64,000 bases of DNA. Source: Amoebidium appalachense (taxonomy: Eukaryota > Ichthyosporea). The stretch spans positions 6,634,001 to 6,698,000 of the forward strand of contig CAVNZM010000002.1 in the NCBI GenBank assembly GCA_963693365.1, in the 5' to 3' direction. The notes beneath the pieces were generated by a model. It ran no database searches and was not told the origin of the DNA. It saw only the letters and a list, made by a program, of their open reading frames with translations. Below are positions 1 through 26,879 of this stretch, in pieces (the first letter of the stretch is position 1; every line of letters starts with the position of its first letter). Position numbers and translations under genes: made by a program.

Positions 1-535
1 CTTTAAGAAACCAAACGAAACTGCGAAGGGTGGAAGATGAAAACAATGAAACACCAGGGGGGGGGGGGGGGGGTTAGAAACGGCATTCACAGCAAAAATT
101 AAGGTTAGAGGGTGCCTTGCCACTTGGGTGATGCCAGCCACCCACTCTTCACTATCAGCATCCTATCGTTCGACCAATCATCGGCCGGAAAAGGGGTGCC
201 ACAGGAATCATAGCAGGTGGTGGTGGTGGTGGTGGTGGTGTGTGTGGGGGGGCAATTGATGGCATTAACGTGTGACAGGGCATGCCAAGGGGAAGGAAAA
301 GGGAGCGGAAGGGGGGGAGGGGGGGGGGGGAGGTTGGGGGGGGGAGAGGGGGGAATGGATAAGAGCAGCACACCGCACGAATACAAAGCGAAGCAACAAC
401 GAAGCGGTGCAGGCTAGGCAACATTCAAGGGAATGGGGGGTGGTTGAATTGGTGTATATGTGGGGAGGGTGGGGGGAGGGGAGAGGGGTGTGTGTGTGTG
501 CGTGCGTGTGTGCGTGTGTGTGTGTGTGGGAGCGG

Positions 536-577
<42 letters not shown>

Positions 578-656
578 AGAAGGGTGTATGTGCGCTCGTG
601 CGCGCGTGGGGGAGGAGGGGGGGGGAGGGGGGGGGAAGGCGGGTAAATCAACGTAC

Positions 657-5495
<4,839 letters not shown>

Positions 5496-6877
5496 TTCTT
5501 GGGTGGAACGAAAAGAGAAAAAAGAAAGTAAAAAGAAGAATACAAGTGTCCCTGCAGACTTGGCGCCAAAACAATAGTGTGTTGCTTCAATGTTATCCTG
5601 CCAAATCCTCTGCTTCCATCTAACATACAGAATGACAACGGACTTTATCCATGCACTGTGATAGTTTTGGCTGTAGGTCTAGTGTGTGCATATTATGCCA
5701 AACAATCTCTCTGCCCCACTCACCCTATTTTTACCAACCAACGCGCACGCACAAAGCTTATAAAATACATCTATTCCGAAAACAAACCCATCACGTATAC
5801 GCTTAACAGGTGTATATTAGACGCTCTCAGTCTCAGTGTTGCATACCAGGGGGAAAAAAAACTGAAAGCGGCCGGGGCGCAGCGATTGGCGCACAAGGCC
5901 TCCTTGCGCGGCAAAACTAGACCAAATAAAGTTAATCGTTAACTCAAGCCATTGGTCAACGATTGCCAATCGGATCGGACTGGTGCGAACCATACGACCA
6001 ACCAAGTCCTCTTGTTCTCAGGATTTCAGATGCGACAAAGTGGTATATTTGCATATAATCTCCTGCATCATTCACAATTCTATTAATTATTGAGCATATG
6101 CACAGTATTGTATGTAGGGTACATACTCAGTTCACAACGTTTTCTCGTAGGTGATAGTTCGATTCACGGCGGCAGCCGCGGCGGCGGCGCCATGTCAAGT
6201 AGACTCTGATTGGCTAGAGCCCCTACGCAGGGTGCCGAAATAACCAATCACTCAAGTTCGGCTCAGAGATGTGTAAAATGGCTGTTTTTTTTGCTCGGCG
6301 GGAGTCACCGGACATCCTGTACAGACATCATACCACAAACCCATTTGTTCTTTACCAGATGTACTTAAAATCCTCTATTTTGATAAAATCAACAATCAAT
6401 AACACGTGTGACTTGCATCTACTATACTAGGGGAGACGGAGAGAAAAGGTTCCAAGAAATCAGGTTCACAAAGATCTGGATAAGAGAACATTTGCCGCGT
6501 TTCGAAGGTTCCATGCTTTTATTGGTCAAAATTTCCGATTGGCTTACATAAAATTCTGAAATGGCTGGTGTGGGCTGTTGCTCATCGTTTGTGCATGCAC
6601 AGTGTGTGGGTATGTAAGCAGAAACCGGGGCCATTGATTCGTTAGAAAGCCGTGTGCTTTACATTTGACACATCGAGTTTTCTGCAAGCCAACTTCGTCA
6701 CAACAGCACTTCCAAGGCTGACCTGTTGTGAAGTACAGTAGCAAATTCAAAGCAAAACAATCTTGCAACCCTACAGACAGCCGTATGTGCACAGACACTT
6801 CAACACTTGAATATTGAACATCCCACTCTTTCTATTATCGTCCTACTACACACTTCTTCTAGTCTCCTAACGCCATA
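5496..6877. promoter_or_regulatory. Divergent intergenic/promoter region
   Basis: Lies between the minus-strand RGS gene (start 5495) and the plus-strand membrane-protein gene (start 6878), so it probably holds both promoters. CCAAT boxes occur in both orientations (around 5895, 5951, 5968, 6209, 6244 and 6538), with a GC-rich CGGCGG block near 6165-6190 and an octamer-like ATTTGCATA near 6048. Unlike the introns it is nearly free of homopolymers and microsatellites. No convincing gene was found in it. Confidence 0.5.
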
Positions 6878-10232
<3,355 letters not shown>

Positions 10233-10665
10233 GGCCGTCGTGTGATTTGCAGCCAATAGAAACGTGTGGTGTGCCCAAACTTCCAAACCTTTAGATCAAT
10301 TTGGCTTGGTGTATAGATGAAAAACTTTGACAGAAAGTTTTTAGGGGGAGGAAGGGGGGTGGGGGGTGGGTGGGTGGGGGGAGGGGGGGGGGAGGGGGGG
10401 GGGGGGGGGGGGGAGGGGGCGGGAGGGGAGTGAGCTGTTTTATGATTGCTTACCGCCTGGTTTATGAAACTGCAAATCTGTAGACCGTGTGCAAACAATC
10501 ACGGCTAGATTATCATCATACCGCACTCTATATGGCGCATTCTGAAACCGAATGTGTGCAGGGTTGCCTTCTATTTTTTTTACTAATTAATATCACTTTA
10601 ATTGTTAGTAGAATGGCTAGTAGTTCTAATATATAGCTAGTAGTTCTATAATATAGCTAGTAGCG

Positions 10666-10728
<63 letters not shown>

Positions 10729-11176
10729 AGTAGATATTGTTGTGATTGTCTATGTACCCGGAATCGGGTTAAACCAGCAGCGACACCCATGATGTCTGCT
10801 CCTGTTCTGTTTAACCTCAAACGAAACTCATTAATAAATCGGCCTTGTGAGGTACTGTACTTAACCTTTCTCGTTCTCGTCACAACACGCACAGGAACCT
10901 CCCCCCCCCCCCCCCCCCCCCCCCCGGGCAAACATGCACGCACGGACACACGCATGCAAGCCCGCCCGCCCGCACGCACATGCACCCACACACGCACTCA
11001 CGCACACACACCCACTTCAGGAAGGCAAGTGTGTCGGTAGGAGCATGAATACGGAGCGAAGAATTCGAATTTTCGACTAGTGGCGTAGTAGGGGTGGGGT
11101 ACTGGGGTGATGGTGGGTGTGGAATAAGCATAGAATCAAGGGGGTGTTATTGTTATGTTATAATGTGTGTGTGCGT

Positions 11177-11236
<60 letters not shown>

Positions 11237-12183
11237 GGGGGGGGGAGGGGACCGCCGGCGGCGGTGGGGAGGGGGGGGGGGGGGGGGGGGGTTGCCTCCG
11301 TGTTGAAGATGGACATCACTGAGTGTTACAATGGGAACTCTCAATCCGGGCGGAAAGGCAGCGGCGGCGGCGGGGGCGGGAGGGGGGGGGGGGGGGGGGG
11401 GGGGGGGTTTGCAAGGAAGAGCACACAAAGAATATGCCATGATACTGATTTGAGGCTCGTTGTTGGAACAGGGAGGAGGGGAGAAGCTGGGAAGTTTGGG
11501 TGGCGAGCACGAAGACGTGAAGTATATGGATCGGGATGACTAGGGAGGGGTTGGGGAGGGGAGGGGGGATCCCCATTGGGGGGGGAAGGAGGAAATGACT
11601 ACATATTTCAGGGAAGGGACCTGTGATGGAAGGGAAAAAGGAGCTTTCGAAGTTTTGGGGGGGGGGGGGGGGGAGGGGGGGGGGGGGGCAGGGGGCAGCG
11701 GGACATGTACAGCTTGAAGGAATGGAGAGGGCTGTGAGGTTTGTGGAAGGGAGGGTTGGGGGGGGGGGGGGGGGGGGGACTATGATGATCGAATAGAGCA
11801 GGTAGTGAATGTATATGTGGAGAGGGGTGGAGCGGGGGGAGGGGGGGTTACGTATGTGTAGGGGAAGCATGGGTGGGAGTGTGTGTGTAATGTGTTCTAG
11901 GGAAGGGGGGGGGGGGGGGGGAGGAGAGAGAGAGAGTGGTACGTCTGTGCAGGGGAAGCATGGGTGGGAATGTGTGTGTGGTGTGTTCTGGGCAAGGGGG
12001 GGGGGAGGGGGGGAGAACGTCTGTGTAGGGGAAGCATGTGTGGGAGTGTGTGTGTGGTGCGTTCTTGGGGTTTGGGGTTGGGGGGTTGGGGGTTGGGGGT
12101 TGGGGGGGGGGCATGAAGAGAGCCGCACGTGTATGTGTGGAGTGGGGATAAAGGGAGAGGTGCGTCTGTGTAAGGGAGGGCAG

Positions 12184-12214
<31 letters not shown>

Positions 12215-12777
12215 TGTGTGTTGGGGGTGGGGGAGAGAGGAAAAATTGCGGAGAGACTGGAGTATGTGGGTAGAGTAGGAGAGGAGGTAGGGCGGTGTTC
12301 CAAGTCTGTGTATCGATCGGTGGGTGGGTGGTGATGGTGGGGAGAGGGGGGGGGGGGGGGGGGGGGGGAGGGCACGATTGGCATATCTGCGATAATTGAC
12401 TATCAGAGACCAGTTAGTCATCTTACTGGAACCAGTAATTATATTAGGAACAAAAAATGCCCTCATACATAGTGATACATGTTGATACATTGGTGAAAAA
12501 AGCACTTCAAAAAAAGGGGAGACAAAGAAAAAGAACTAAATAATGTTGTAGTGCTAGAAGGCTTCATCCTTCCTAACTTGATCTACATGACGGTTTTATA
12601 GTATCATTGCTTTATCAGCATGCGCATATTCCCCGCCCAGGCGTCCTTGCCCACCACCGCAGCGATGCATCCTGTATGTGGAAATCCCCTCTCTTTACCA
12701 CCCTATTCTGTTTCAGCCAAGGTGGTGTGCTCTTGCACCTGCCATAATGTTTGAAAACGTGTGCTTATAGGGCATAC

Positions 12778-12818
<41 letters not shown>

Positions 12819-12832
12819 CACGTGCCTTCTAT
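10233..12832. other. Intergenic low-complexity region
   Basis: No gene supported. Contents: poly(G)-rich 10345-10425; about three 20-bp units containing GCTAGTAG at 10615-10672, running into (TA)n at 10672-10724; poly(C) 10904-10925; GT and poly(G) blocks 11165-11410, 11660-11690 and 11758-11780. At about 11845-12070 a G-rich segment repeats GTAGGGGAAGCATGGGTGGGA about three times. (TG)n lies at 12184-12218 and (TG)n at 12781-12815. The last array sits just 3' of the HSD-like gene and has a counterpart beside the inverted pseudogene copy. Confidence 0.6.
10672..10724. repeat. (TA)n microsatellite
   Basis: About 26 TA units, preceded by three related 20-bp units that each contain GCTAGTAG. 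This is the only long AT array in the window. Confidence 0.95.
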
Positions 12833-13897
12833 CTACTTGCGCTCTGCAGCGTCTGCCTTTGCCTGCCACCACTCCTCTCTGGGCTTGAACCACTCAATAC
12901 TCTGCGCCCAGCCCTCCTGGAACGTGAACAAGGGCTTGTAGCCTAGGTCCCTCTTAGCATGCTCAATGTTGAACCACCGATGAATGCTGCACGCCGCAAC
13001 CACAAAAGGCACCAACTTAAACCGGATGCCCGTCACCGCCGTAACCGCCAACAGAATATAGGCGATCATGTACGCGAGAGGGGTGGGCACATTGATTTTG
13101 TCCGTGATGGATGGATATCCACAGGCCACTACCAACTCGTTGATAGATCCCCAGTAGTTGTACCGGTCATCATCCGTCACCAAATAGAATTTCCCAAGGG
13201 CAGGGGACCCCTTGTAGAGTGCATCATGAGCGATAATGAGGCCGTGGCAGTAGTTATCGACGTGTGTGAATGAAATCATGTTCTTGCCACTGCCGATGAT
13301 TCTCAACTTGCCGCTCTTTGCTGCCGACAGCATACTCGGGAAGAATAGAGTATCCCTTGGCCCATAAACCTGGTGGGGTGCAACCGAAATAGTCATCAAG
13401 TCATCACAACATGCTTGTAGAATGGCTGCCTCTCCCATGGCCTTTGTCTCCGCATAGGCTTGCATAAACTGCCCGGGTTGGCGGACGGGCATTTCCTCCG
13501 CCTTTAGCCCAACCATGTCTTTACCGTCGAAACGTGTGGAAGGAGTACCGGACATAATTAGTTTCCGGATCTTGTGCACCCGGCAGGCCTCAAGAACATG
13601 CAGACTCCCTCTATAGTTGACTGCCTCGTAAAGGTGGTGGGGAAGGAACGGTCCAACAGCGGCTGCGTTGTGCCACACAGCATCCACGCCCTCGCAGGCA
13701 GCAATCACCTCTTCCTTCTTGGTCAGGTCGCCCCGGATCCATTCTATGCGCGGGTCATCACTTGCAAAGTCCGGTTTGGGTGCAATGTCGAACGACTTGA
13801 CCTTTTTGGCCCCCCTCTCGAGGAGCATTTCCACAAGGCGTTGGCCCACAAAGCCGCTGCCACCTGTGACCAGGCACACAAGGCCCTCGACACCCAT
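12833..13897 (-). CDS. 3-beta-hydroxysteroid / sterol-4-carboxylate dehydrogenase family enzyme
   Basis: Intronless 354-codon frame. An N-terminal Rossmann motif TGGSGFVG (residues 10-17), an acidic residue after the second strand (SFDIAPKPD) and the catalytic YxxxK motif YAETK (about 148-152) identify an extended short-chain dehydrogenase of the 3-beta-HSD/isomerase group, which includes NSDHL/ERG26 of sterol synthesis and related NAD(P)-dependent epimerases. HQVYGPRD and SFTHVDN are typical of this group. A hydrophobic segment at about 271-310 suggests association with the endoplasmic reticulum membrane. Length is normal for the family. It oxidises a 3-beta-hydroxyl of a sterol or related substrate; the exact substrate cannot be read from sequence. 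The lack of introns is notable beside intron-rich neighbours. A decayed inverted copy lies at 15300-16361. Confidence 0.92.
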   Translation of the reverse strand: MGVEGLVCLVTGGSGFVGQRLVEMLLERGAKKVKSFDIAPKPDFASDDPRIEWIRGDLTKKEEVIAACEGVDAVWHNAAAVGPFLPHHLYEAVNYRGSLHVLEACRVHKIRKLIMSGTPSTRFDGKDMVGLKAEEMPVRQPGQFMQAYAETKAMGEAAILQACCDDLMTISVAPHQVYGPRDTLFFPSMLSAAKSGKLRIIGSGKNMISFTHVDNYCHGLIIAHDALYKGSPALGKFYLVTDDDRYNYWGSINELVVACGYPSITDKINVPTPLAYMIAYILLAVTAVTGIRFKLVPFVVAACSIHRWFNIEHAKRDLGYKPLFTFQEGWAQSIEWFKPREEWWQAKADAAERK

Positions 13898-13941
13898 TTT
13901 CTTGACAAATTAAAAAACAAAAACGCACAGGTAGGTGCTGC

Positions 13942-13977
<36 letters not shown>

Positions 13978-15299
13978 GCGTGTGTGTCTGTGTGTATCAG
14001 TGTGCCACTACGGTGCGTTCGTGTATGCGCCGGTGTGTTCTGTGTACATGTGCCAGGTGCTCACGTACCAAACGCAAACTGTTAGTAAGTAGTCTGTTAC
14101 ATGACTTGAGAAAAAAAAATCACATGGCCGCGGTGAGATCTCTCGTAGATATGCCGGGCCAATCAGTGTGCAGGATCTAACGTATGATGTTCCGGATTTT
14201 CCATAAATCCGGGAAAGCCGTGTCGTTATTTCAAGTTCTTGGTGGATGTCGAACTCGCGCCGCCCAGCAAAGTCCTAAAAGTGGTTTCGATTCCCGTAGA
14301 AAAGAGCAATTCTCTATGTCAAATATAAAAATGGTTGCTTTGTGTGCCGTTTTGTAAAGCATACCTAGACGAGCACCTGCGCGTGGTGTTTATATGCAAC
14401 TCCCGCCTTTTCGCGCCGGGTTTTTGAAATTGTTTTCGATATTCCACAGCTTAAGTTTCTGGAGATTCTGTTTCTCCATGCCATTGGATAAGCAGGCACC
14501 CAACAAAATTTGCCATATAATTTCCAAAAATCACTGTGTCCGCCGTGCCACCGACGGCCCACCGTGACCGTGGTACAGTCACTATGACTGGTTCGAATCT
14601 CTATTCTCTGCGTGCGTACAAAACAATATAGTTCCATGTGAAACCTTGATGGTCCAGTGGCCGCACCCGGGCACCGTGCATGATACATGCCATATTACAT
14701 GGCACAATGCTGTTGAAAACTGGCAAACATGTATATGGTCTTTCATGAGCATATCAATAAAGCCATTAAAAAAAACTAAACTTTTGCAGTCCCTACGACA
14801 GTTGTTGCCTCGAGCTCTACAGGAAGCATTATCGGTTTGGAAATCCGCCGGTCGGTTTGGGACTTCCGTGCAAGTCTATGCCCCGTGCAATAAAGTCATT
14901 ATAAAAAAAACAAAAAAAAACATGGTCGACAACATCAATGTTGGGGTCCTAAGCTCTAGGAGAAAAAGTGCGATTTCGGCCAATCAGTATCTCGTCATCT
15001 AATCTCCCTGTCGCGCACCAAACAAGAAGCCTCAGTACATGTGTACACGAGACAGTACACGCATCTTTCACGGGCCGAAGTGATTCTTCGATGTGGCCCT
15101 ACATCTGCAAGAGCATAACCACATTGCATATGGTTTACCATCACCACTTTTGGTATACTTAAATATTACTTATACAGTGTTGGGGATTGTCAAACCACTC
15201 GTATACAACGCCAGAACAACCCATCTCCCCATTACAGTAAGACCTGCTCCGACGGCAAGCACCCACATCCCCACTGTTTACAAATCGTCTTCCCAAAAT
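13898..15299. other. Spacer between inverted HSD gene and pseudogene
   Basis: Presumed promoter side of both copies. A (TG)n array of about 25 bp lies near 13945-13972. A short hairpin (CCGGATTT-TCCAT-AAATCCGG) lies near 14191-14212. Degenerate pol-III B-box-like sequences occur near 14282 and 14587, but without a matching A box or cloverleaf. No ORF here looks like a gene. Confidence 0.5.
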
Positions 15300-16361
15300 G
15301 GGTGTCGAGGGCCTTGTGTGCCTGGTCACTGACGGCAGCGGCTTTGTGGGCCAACGTTTTGTGGAAATGCTCTTTGATCGCGGGGCCAAATGAAAAAGGT
15401 CAAGTCGTTCGACATAGCACCAAAACCGGACTTTGCGAGTGATGAAACGCGCATAGAATGGGTACGGGGCGACCTGGCCGTGGAAGAGGTGATTGCTGCA
15501 TGCGAGGGCGTGGATGCTGTGTGGCACAACGCAGCCGCCGTAGGACCGTTCCTTCCCCATCACCTCTACGAGGCAGTCAACTACAGAGGGAGCCTGCATT
15601 TTCTTGAGGCCTGCCGTGTGCACAAGATCCGGAAACTATATACATTCTACCCCTTCGACAAGGTTTGAAGGGCCTGACATGGTGGGGGTAAAGTGTGAGG
15701 AGTTGCCTATACCTCTCCCAGGGCAGTTTATGCATGCGTATGCGGAGACAAAGGCTATGGGGGAGGCCGCCATTCTAAAAGCATGTTGTGATGAGCTGAT
15801 GACGGTTGCCGTTGCTATACACCAGGTCTACGGGCCAAGGGACCCTCTCACCCTCCCCAGTTTCCTGTCTGCGGCAAAGAGCGGAAAGCTTCGGGTGTTT
15901 GGAAATGGCAAGAACATGGTGTCATTTACACACGTGGATAATGCCTGCCATGGGCTAATCGTCGCATGCGATGCTCTTCATAAGGGGTCCCTGCCTTAGG
16001 AAAATTCTACCTGGTTACAGATGATGGTCACCACAACTTCTGGAAAACTATTAATAGCGCAGTCACATCTAGTGTGTGCAAGCCATTTCTGACAAAGAAA
16101 GTGCCACGGGTGGTGGCTTTGAAATTTGTGCATGTTCTGAGTGTGATCACTGCATTCACAGGGAAGAAGTTTAAACTGGTGCCTTTCACGGTTAATATTT
16201 TGATTAATAATCGGATGGTTTGACATCTGCGACGCAAAGAGGGATTTGAAGTAAGAGCCCGTTTTGGCTTTCGAGGAGGGATGGGTGCAGACTGTTGGAT
16301 GGTTCAAGCAGAGAGAGGAGTGGTGGCAGGCAAAGGCAGACGCCGCAGAGCGCATGTAGAT
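15300..16361 (+). pseudogene. Decayed inverted duplicate of the 3-beta-HSD-like gene
   Basis: Begins MGVEGLVCLVT like the intact gene and can be followed to the same C-terminus. A small insertion near 15390 creates a stop. The GDL(T)KK region is shortened, the frame shifts near 15640-15660 (SGTPSTRF region) and again near 15990 (GSPALGKF region), and the final third is heavily diverged. YAETK and FTHVDN remain recognisable. The flanking CA-rich tract after the stop also matches the CA tract 3' of the intact gene, so the duplication included 3' flank. Head-to-head orientation to the parent gene. Probably not functional. Confidence 0.9.
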
Positions 16362-16369
16362 TGCAGGCG

Positions 16370-16516
16370 CGCACACACACACACACACATACACACATAC
16401 ACACACATGCGCGCGCGCGCGCGCAGCCACGCAGACACGCACACACGAACACACACACACAGACACACACACACACACGTGTGCGGGGGCGTGCGTGCGA
16501 GCACAAGGGCTTAAGG

Positions 16517-16551
<35 letters not shown>

Positions 16552-16649
16552 CACGCACACACGCACAAACATACGTACACGCACATATGTACACGCAGGT
16601 GCGTACACGCGCGCACACACGCACACACGCTACAACGCACACACACGGA

Positions 16650-16689
<40 letters not shown>

Positions 16690-16745
16690 GTGACACACTC
16701 ACACACATACACACACACTGACACACACCCAAACACCCACACACA
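16370..16745. repeat. CA-rich compound microsatellite
   Basis: CA repeats with GCGC and CACG interruptions, directly 3' of the HSD pseudogene. Equivalent in position to the CA tract at 12781-12815 beside the parent gene, but much longer. Confidence 0.93.
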
Positions 16746-17575
16746 CTAAACACCCAGTGCGGGCAGGGGGGATGAAAGGGAGAGAGAGAACCGAACAGTG
16801 AGCTCGTAAACCCTAGAGAAAGCACGGCCGGGCGGTATGTAATACTAAGTATTTGGGGTGGTTGAGGGCCGCTTGGGGAGCTCGAGGAGGGAGGGGGGAG
16901 GGGCGAGGGGGGTATAAAGCAGATGCGATTCATAATTAGTCCAAGGCGCCGGGGGGCACACATATATGCTGCTGGCACCCGTCAATGTTTGTATAATTCC
17001 AGCAATGGCTTGTACGTAGCTTTTTTTCGTTCACCCCTCTTGTCTGGACTTTACCGTCGTCGTTTTCATGATCATACTCTAGCACTTCAATATATATGGT
17101 CTACCTGTACACGCATGTTACAATGAACCAAAATTTGAAAAAAATAAAATATGCCTCCTTATGTAATTTGTACGTGTACTTTTGCCACTTTGTGGCAACG
17201 ACGCACCCATGCATATGCGGTGCAGTGCGACTGCATGCTGCGCAGCTGCATGTTGTTTTGTTTTCAAGGGTTGCAAGGGGGGGGGGTAGGGAGGGGGGGG
17301 GGGGTATATACGTCAAGTTGTGGGTAACTGCTGGCCAAGCCACGTAGGGTTGGGAATTGTGTCAGATTCTGATCTCTTGTCTTTGTGTGATGATGTCCAT
17401 GTGCACGGTGATAATCGTGCTTGACAATGTGTGTGTGTGAACAAAGTTTACGTGCCTCATCAGCCTTGGATGGTGTACTACGAGTGTGACAATGTGCTGT
17501 GTCGTATGCAATGCAACTATGCCAGTAGTAATATACTTTCTGCAGACTGCACCAAATTTTAGTAGGGGTGTGTGT

Positions 17576-17641
<66 letters not shown>

Positions 17642-17858
17642 ACACAAAAACGATAGGCCAGGCTAGGCCCAGCAGATGCGGCATTTTATTCATGCTTCAC
17701 CCACAGGGCTTGTCGTGGCAGGAAACCTAACCCATGGCCAACCTCTGTTCATCGAAACCAAAGGCAAGCAGAGCATACAGCACAGTCCCAGACCCTGCAA
17801 AAGAAAATGTACACACCCTCACGAAATTTCGCGCGTTGTAAGCCTGTAACCCCCCCCC

Positions 17859-17889
<31 letters not shown>

Positions 17890-18090
17890 AATTTTTTGTA
17901 TCAAATTCAGACCGCCCTGTAGGCGATTGTATACATCCACAGAACGCATTGTCCAGAGTATCAGGCAAAAAGAGAGCACATCAGAGCCCCCCCTTCCCCC
18001 CCCCCCCCCCCCCAAACAAACAAACAAACAAAAAAAAAAAAAAAAAAAAAGGAAAGAAAAAAAAAAAGACATCCCTATCCCACACATGAA

Positions 18091-18129
<39 letters not shown>

Positions 18130-18219
18130 CCACCACCACCACCACCACCAACACACATATGCAGCCTCGCCCTGCCCCCACACACACACAAAAAAAAAAA
18201 CACACATACACAAAAACAA
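16746..18219. other. Intergenic / 3' flank of RanBPM gene
   Basis: Complex sequence at 16746-17560, then (TG)n plus a G run of about 50 bases at 17568-17639. On the minus strand a strong acceptor (CTTTTGCAG) precedes a short open segment at about 17790-17733 ending in TAG, and an AATAAA lies near 17684-17690. This could be a 3'-UTR exon or alternative last exon of the RanBPM gene, or another gene's last exon. Poly(C), poly(A) and CA runs fill 17850-18210. Confidence 0.45.
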
Positions 18220-25990
<7,771 letters not shown>

Positions 25991-26134
25991 CCTGCCTGGC
26001 TGCCGGCCCTGCCCACGCCCCTGCCAGAACCTTTCACATAGAGGTGAGCGCAAGGGTGCGGGTGCGACCGGGGTGGGGGTGGCGGCAGGGAAGTGCACAA
26101 AAGAGGTCTGGCGTTTATGTGTCTGGTTGTACAT

Positions 26135-26178
<44 letters not shown>

Positions 26179-26879
26179 GACACAGGGGGCGGCGGGAGAG
26201 GGGGGGGGCGCGGGGGAAGGTGAGGGTAAAGGGAGAAGTGGAGGAAGAGGTGGCAGGGGAACGGGGGAGGGCAAATATGCTTAGAAAGAGGCACGTGCGT
26301 ATATTCAAAGTAGATTAGTGAACAGAACGTTTTTATGGCACTCTCATCTCACCTTCTCTTGTGGCCGGGGGCCCTTGGTGCCTGCTCTGGTGTTAATTCT
26401 CCCCTCCACCTGCGCGAAACGGAGCAGCCCATAAGCTCCCTGCCTGCTCCTTTGCTTGTCCCCTTACCCTAGATGTCCAGCTGCTTGAACCTCGAACATG
26501 TGATGGTTGATGGACAAGCTGTGGTTGGGTGTGCGTTCTACTAAACATGCGTATGTTCCAGCACCGAACTAAATGCATAAAAGTGTACTATCCAAAAGCT
26601 GCCTTTTTATGAAAGCAACACCGAGAGCCCCTGGAAACTAACACATGTATACAAATAGGTTGCTGAGAATCATGCAGCCCAGAACGAGCGAATGGAATCG
26701 TGGAATTCTCAAGGGAGGCCTTGGTGTTTCTCCGTGATCAGCCATTGTAGGTGATAAGGAGGCCTTGGCCGATCTTGCAAGCGCAACAAGCGTCACCGAG
26801 ATATGACGTCAGTGGCTCATGAATCTTACGTAAGTGATGCTGAGACAACCAATAAAACACATTGCTCGCACAAAGCCAT
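25991..26879. promoter_or_regulatory. Probable RanBPM upstream region
   Basis: Upstream of the RanBPM start. Holds a G run of about 38 bases at 26140-26177, then complex sequence. Near its far end, within 50 bp, are a perfect CRE palindrome TGACGTCA (26804-26811), a TTACGTAA palindrome (26826-26833) and a CCAAT box (26849-26853). These could be promoter elements of RanBPM, 0.8 kb away, or of an unseen transcript, or belong to the 5' flank of the LINE. No additional ORF is supported. Confidence 0.45.

Noticed and set aside
100-200. Continuation exon of the RGS gene near the left edge
   Set aside because: The frame lacks an AG acceptor and does not resemble the second half of an RGS domain.
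14260-14610. tRNA gene or tRNA-derived SINE
   Set aside because: B-box-like GGTTCGAAT-type sequences occur, but no A box at the right distance and no cloverleaf could be drawn.
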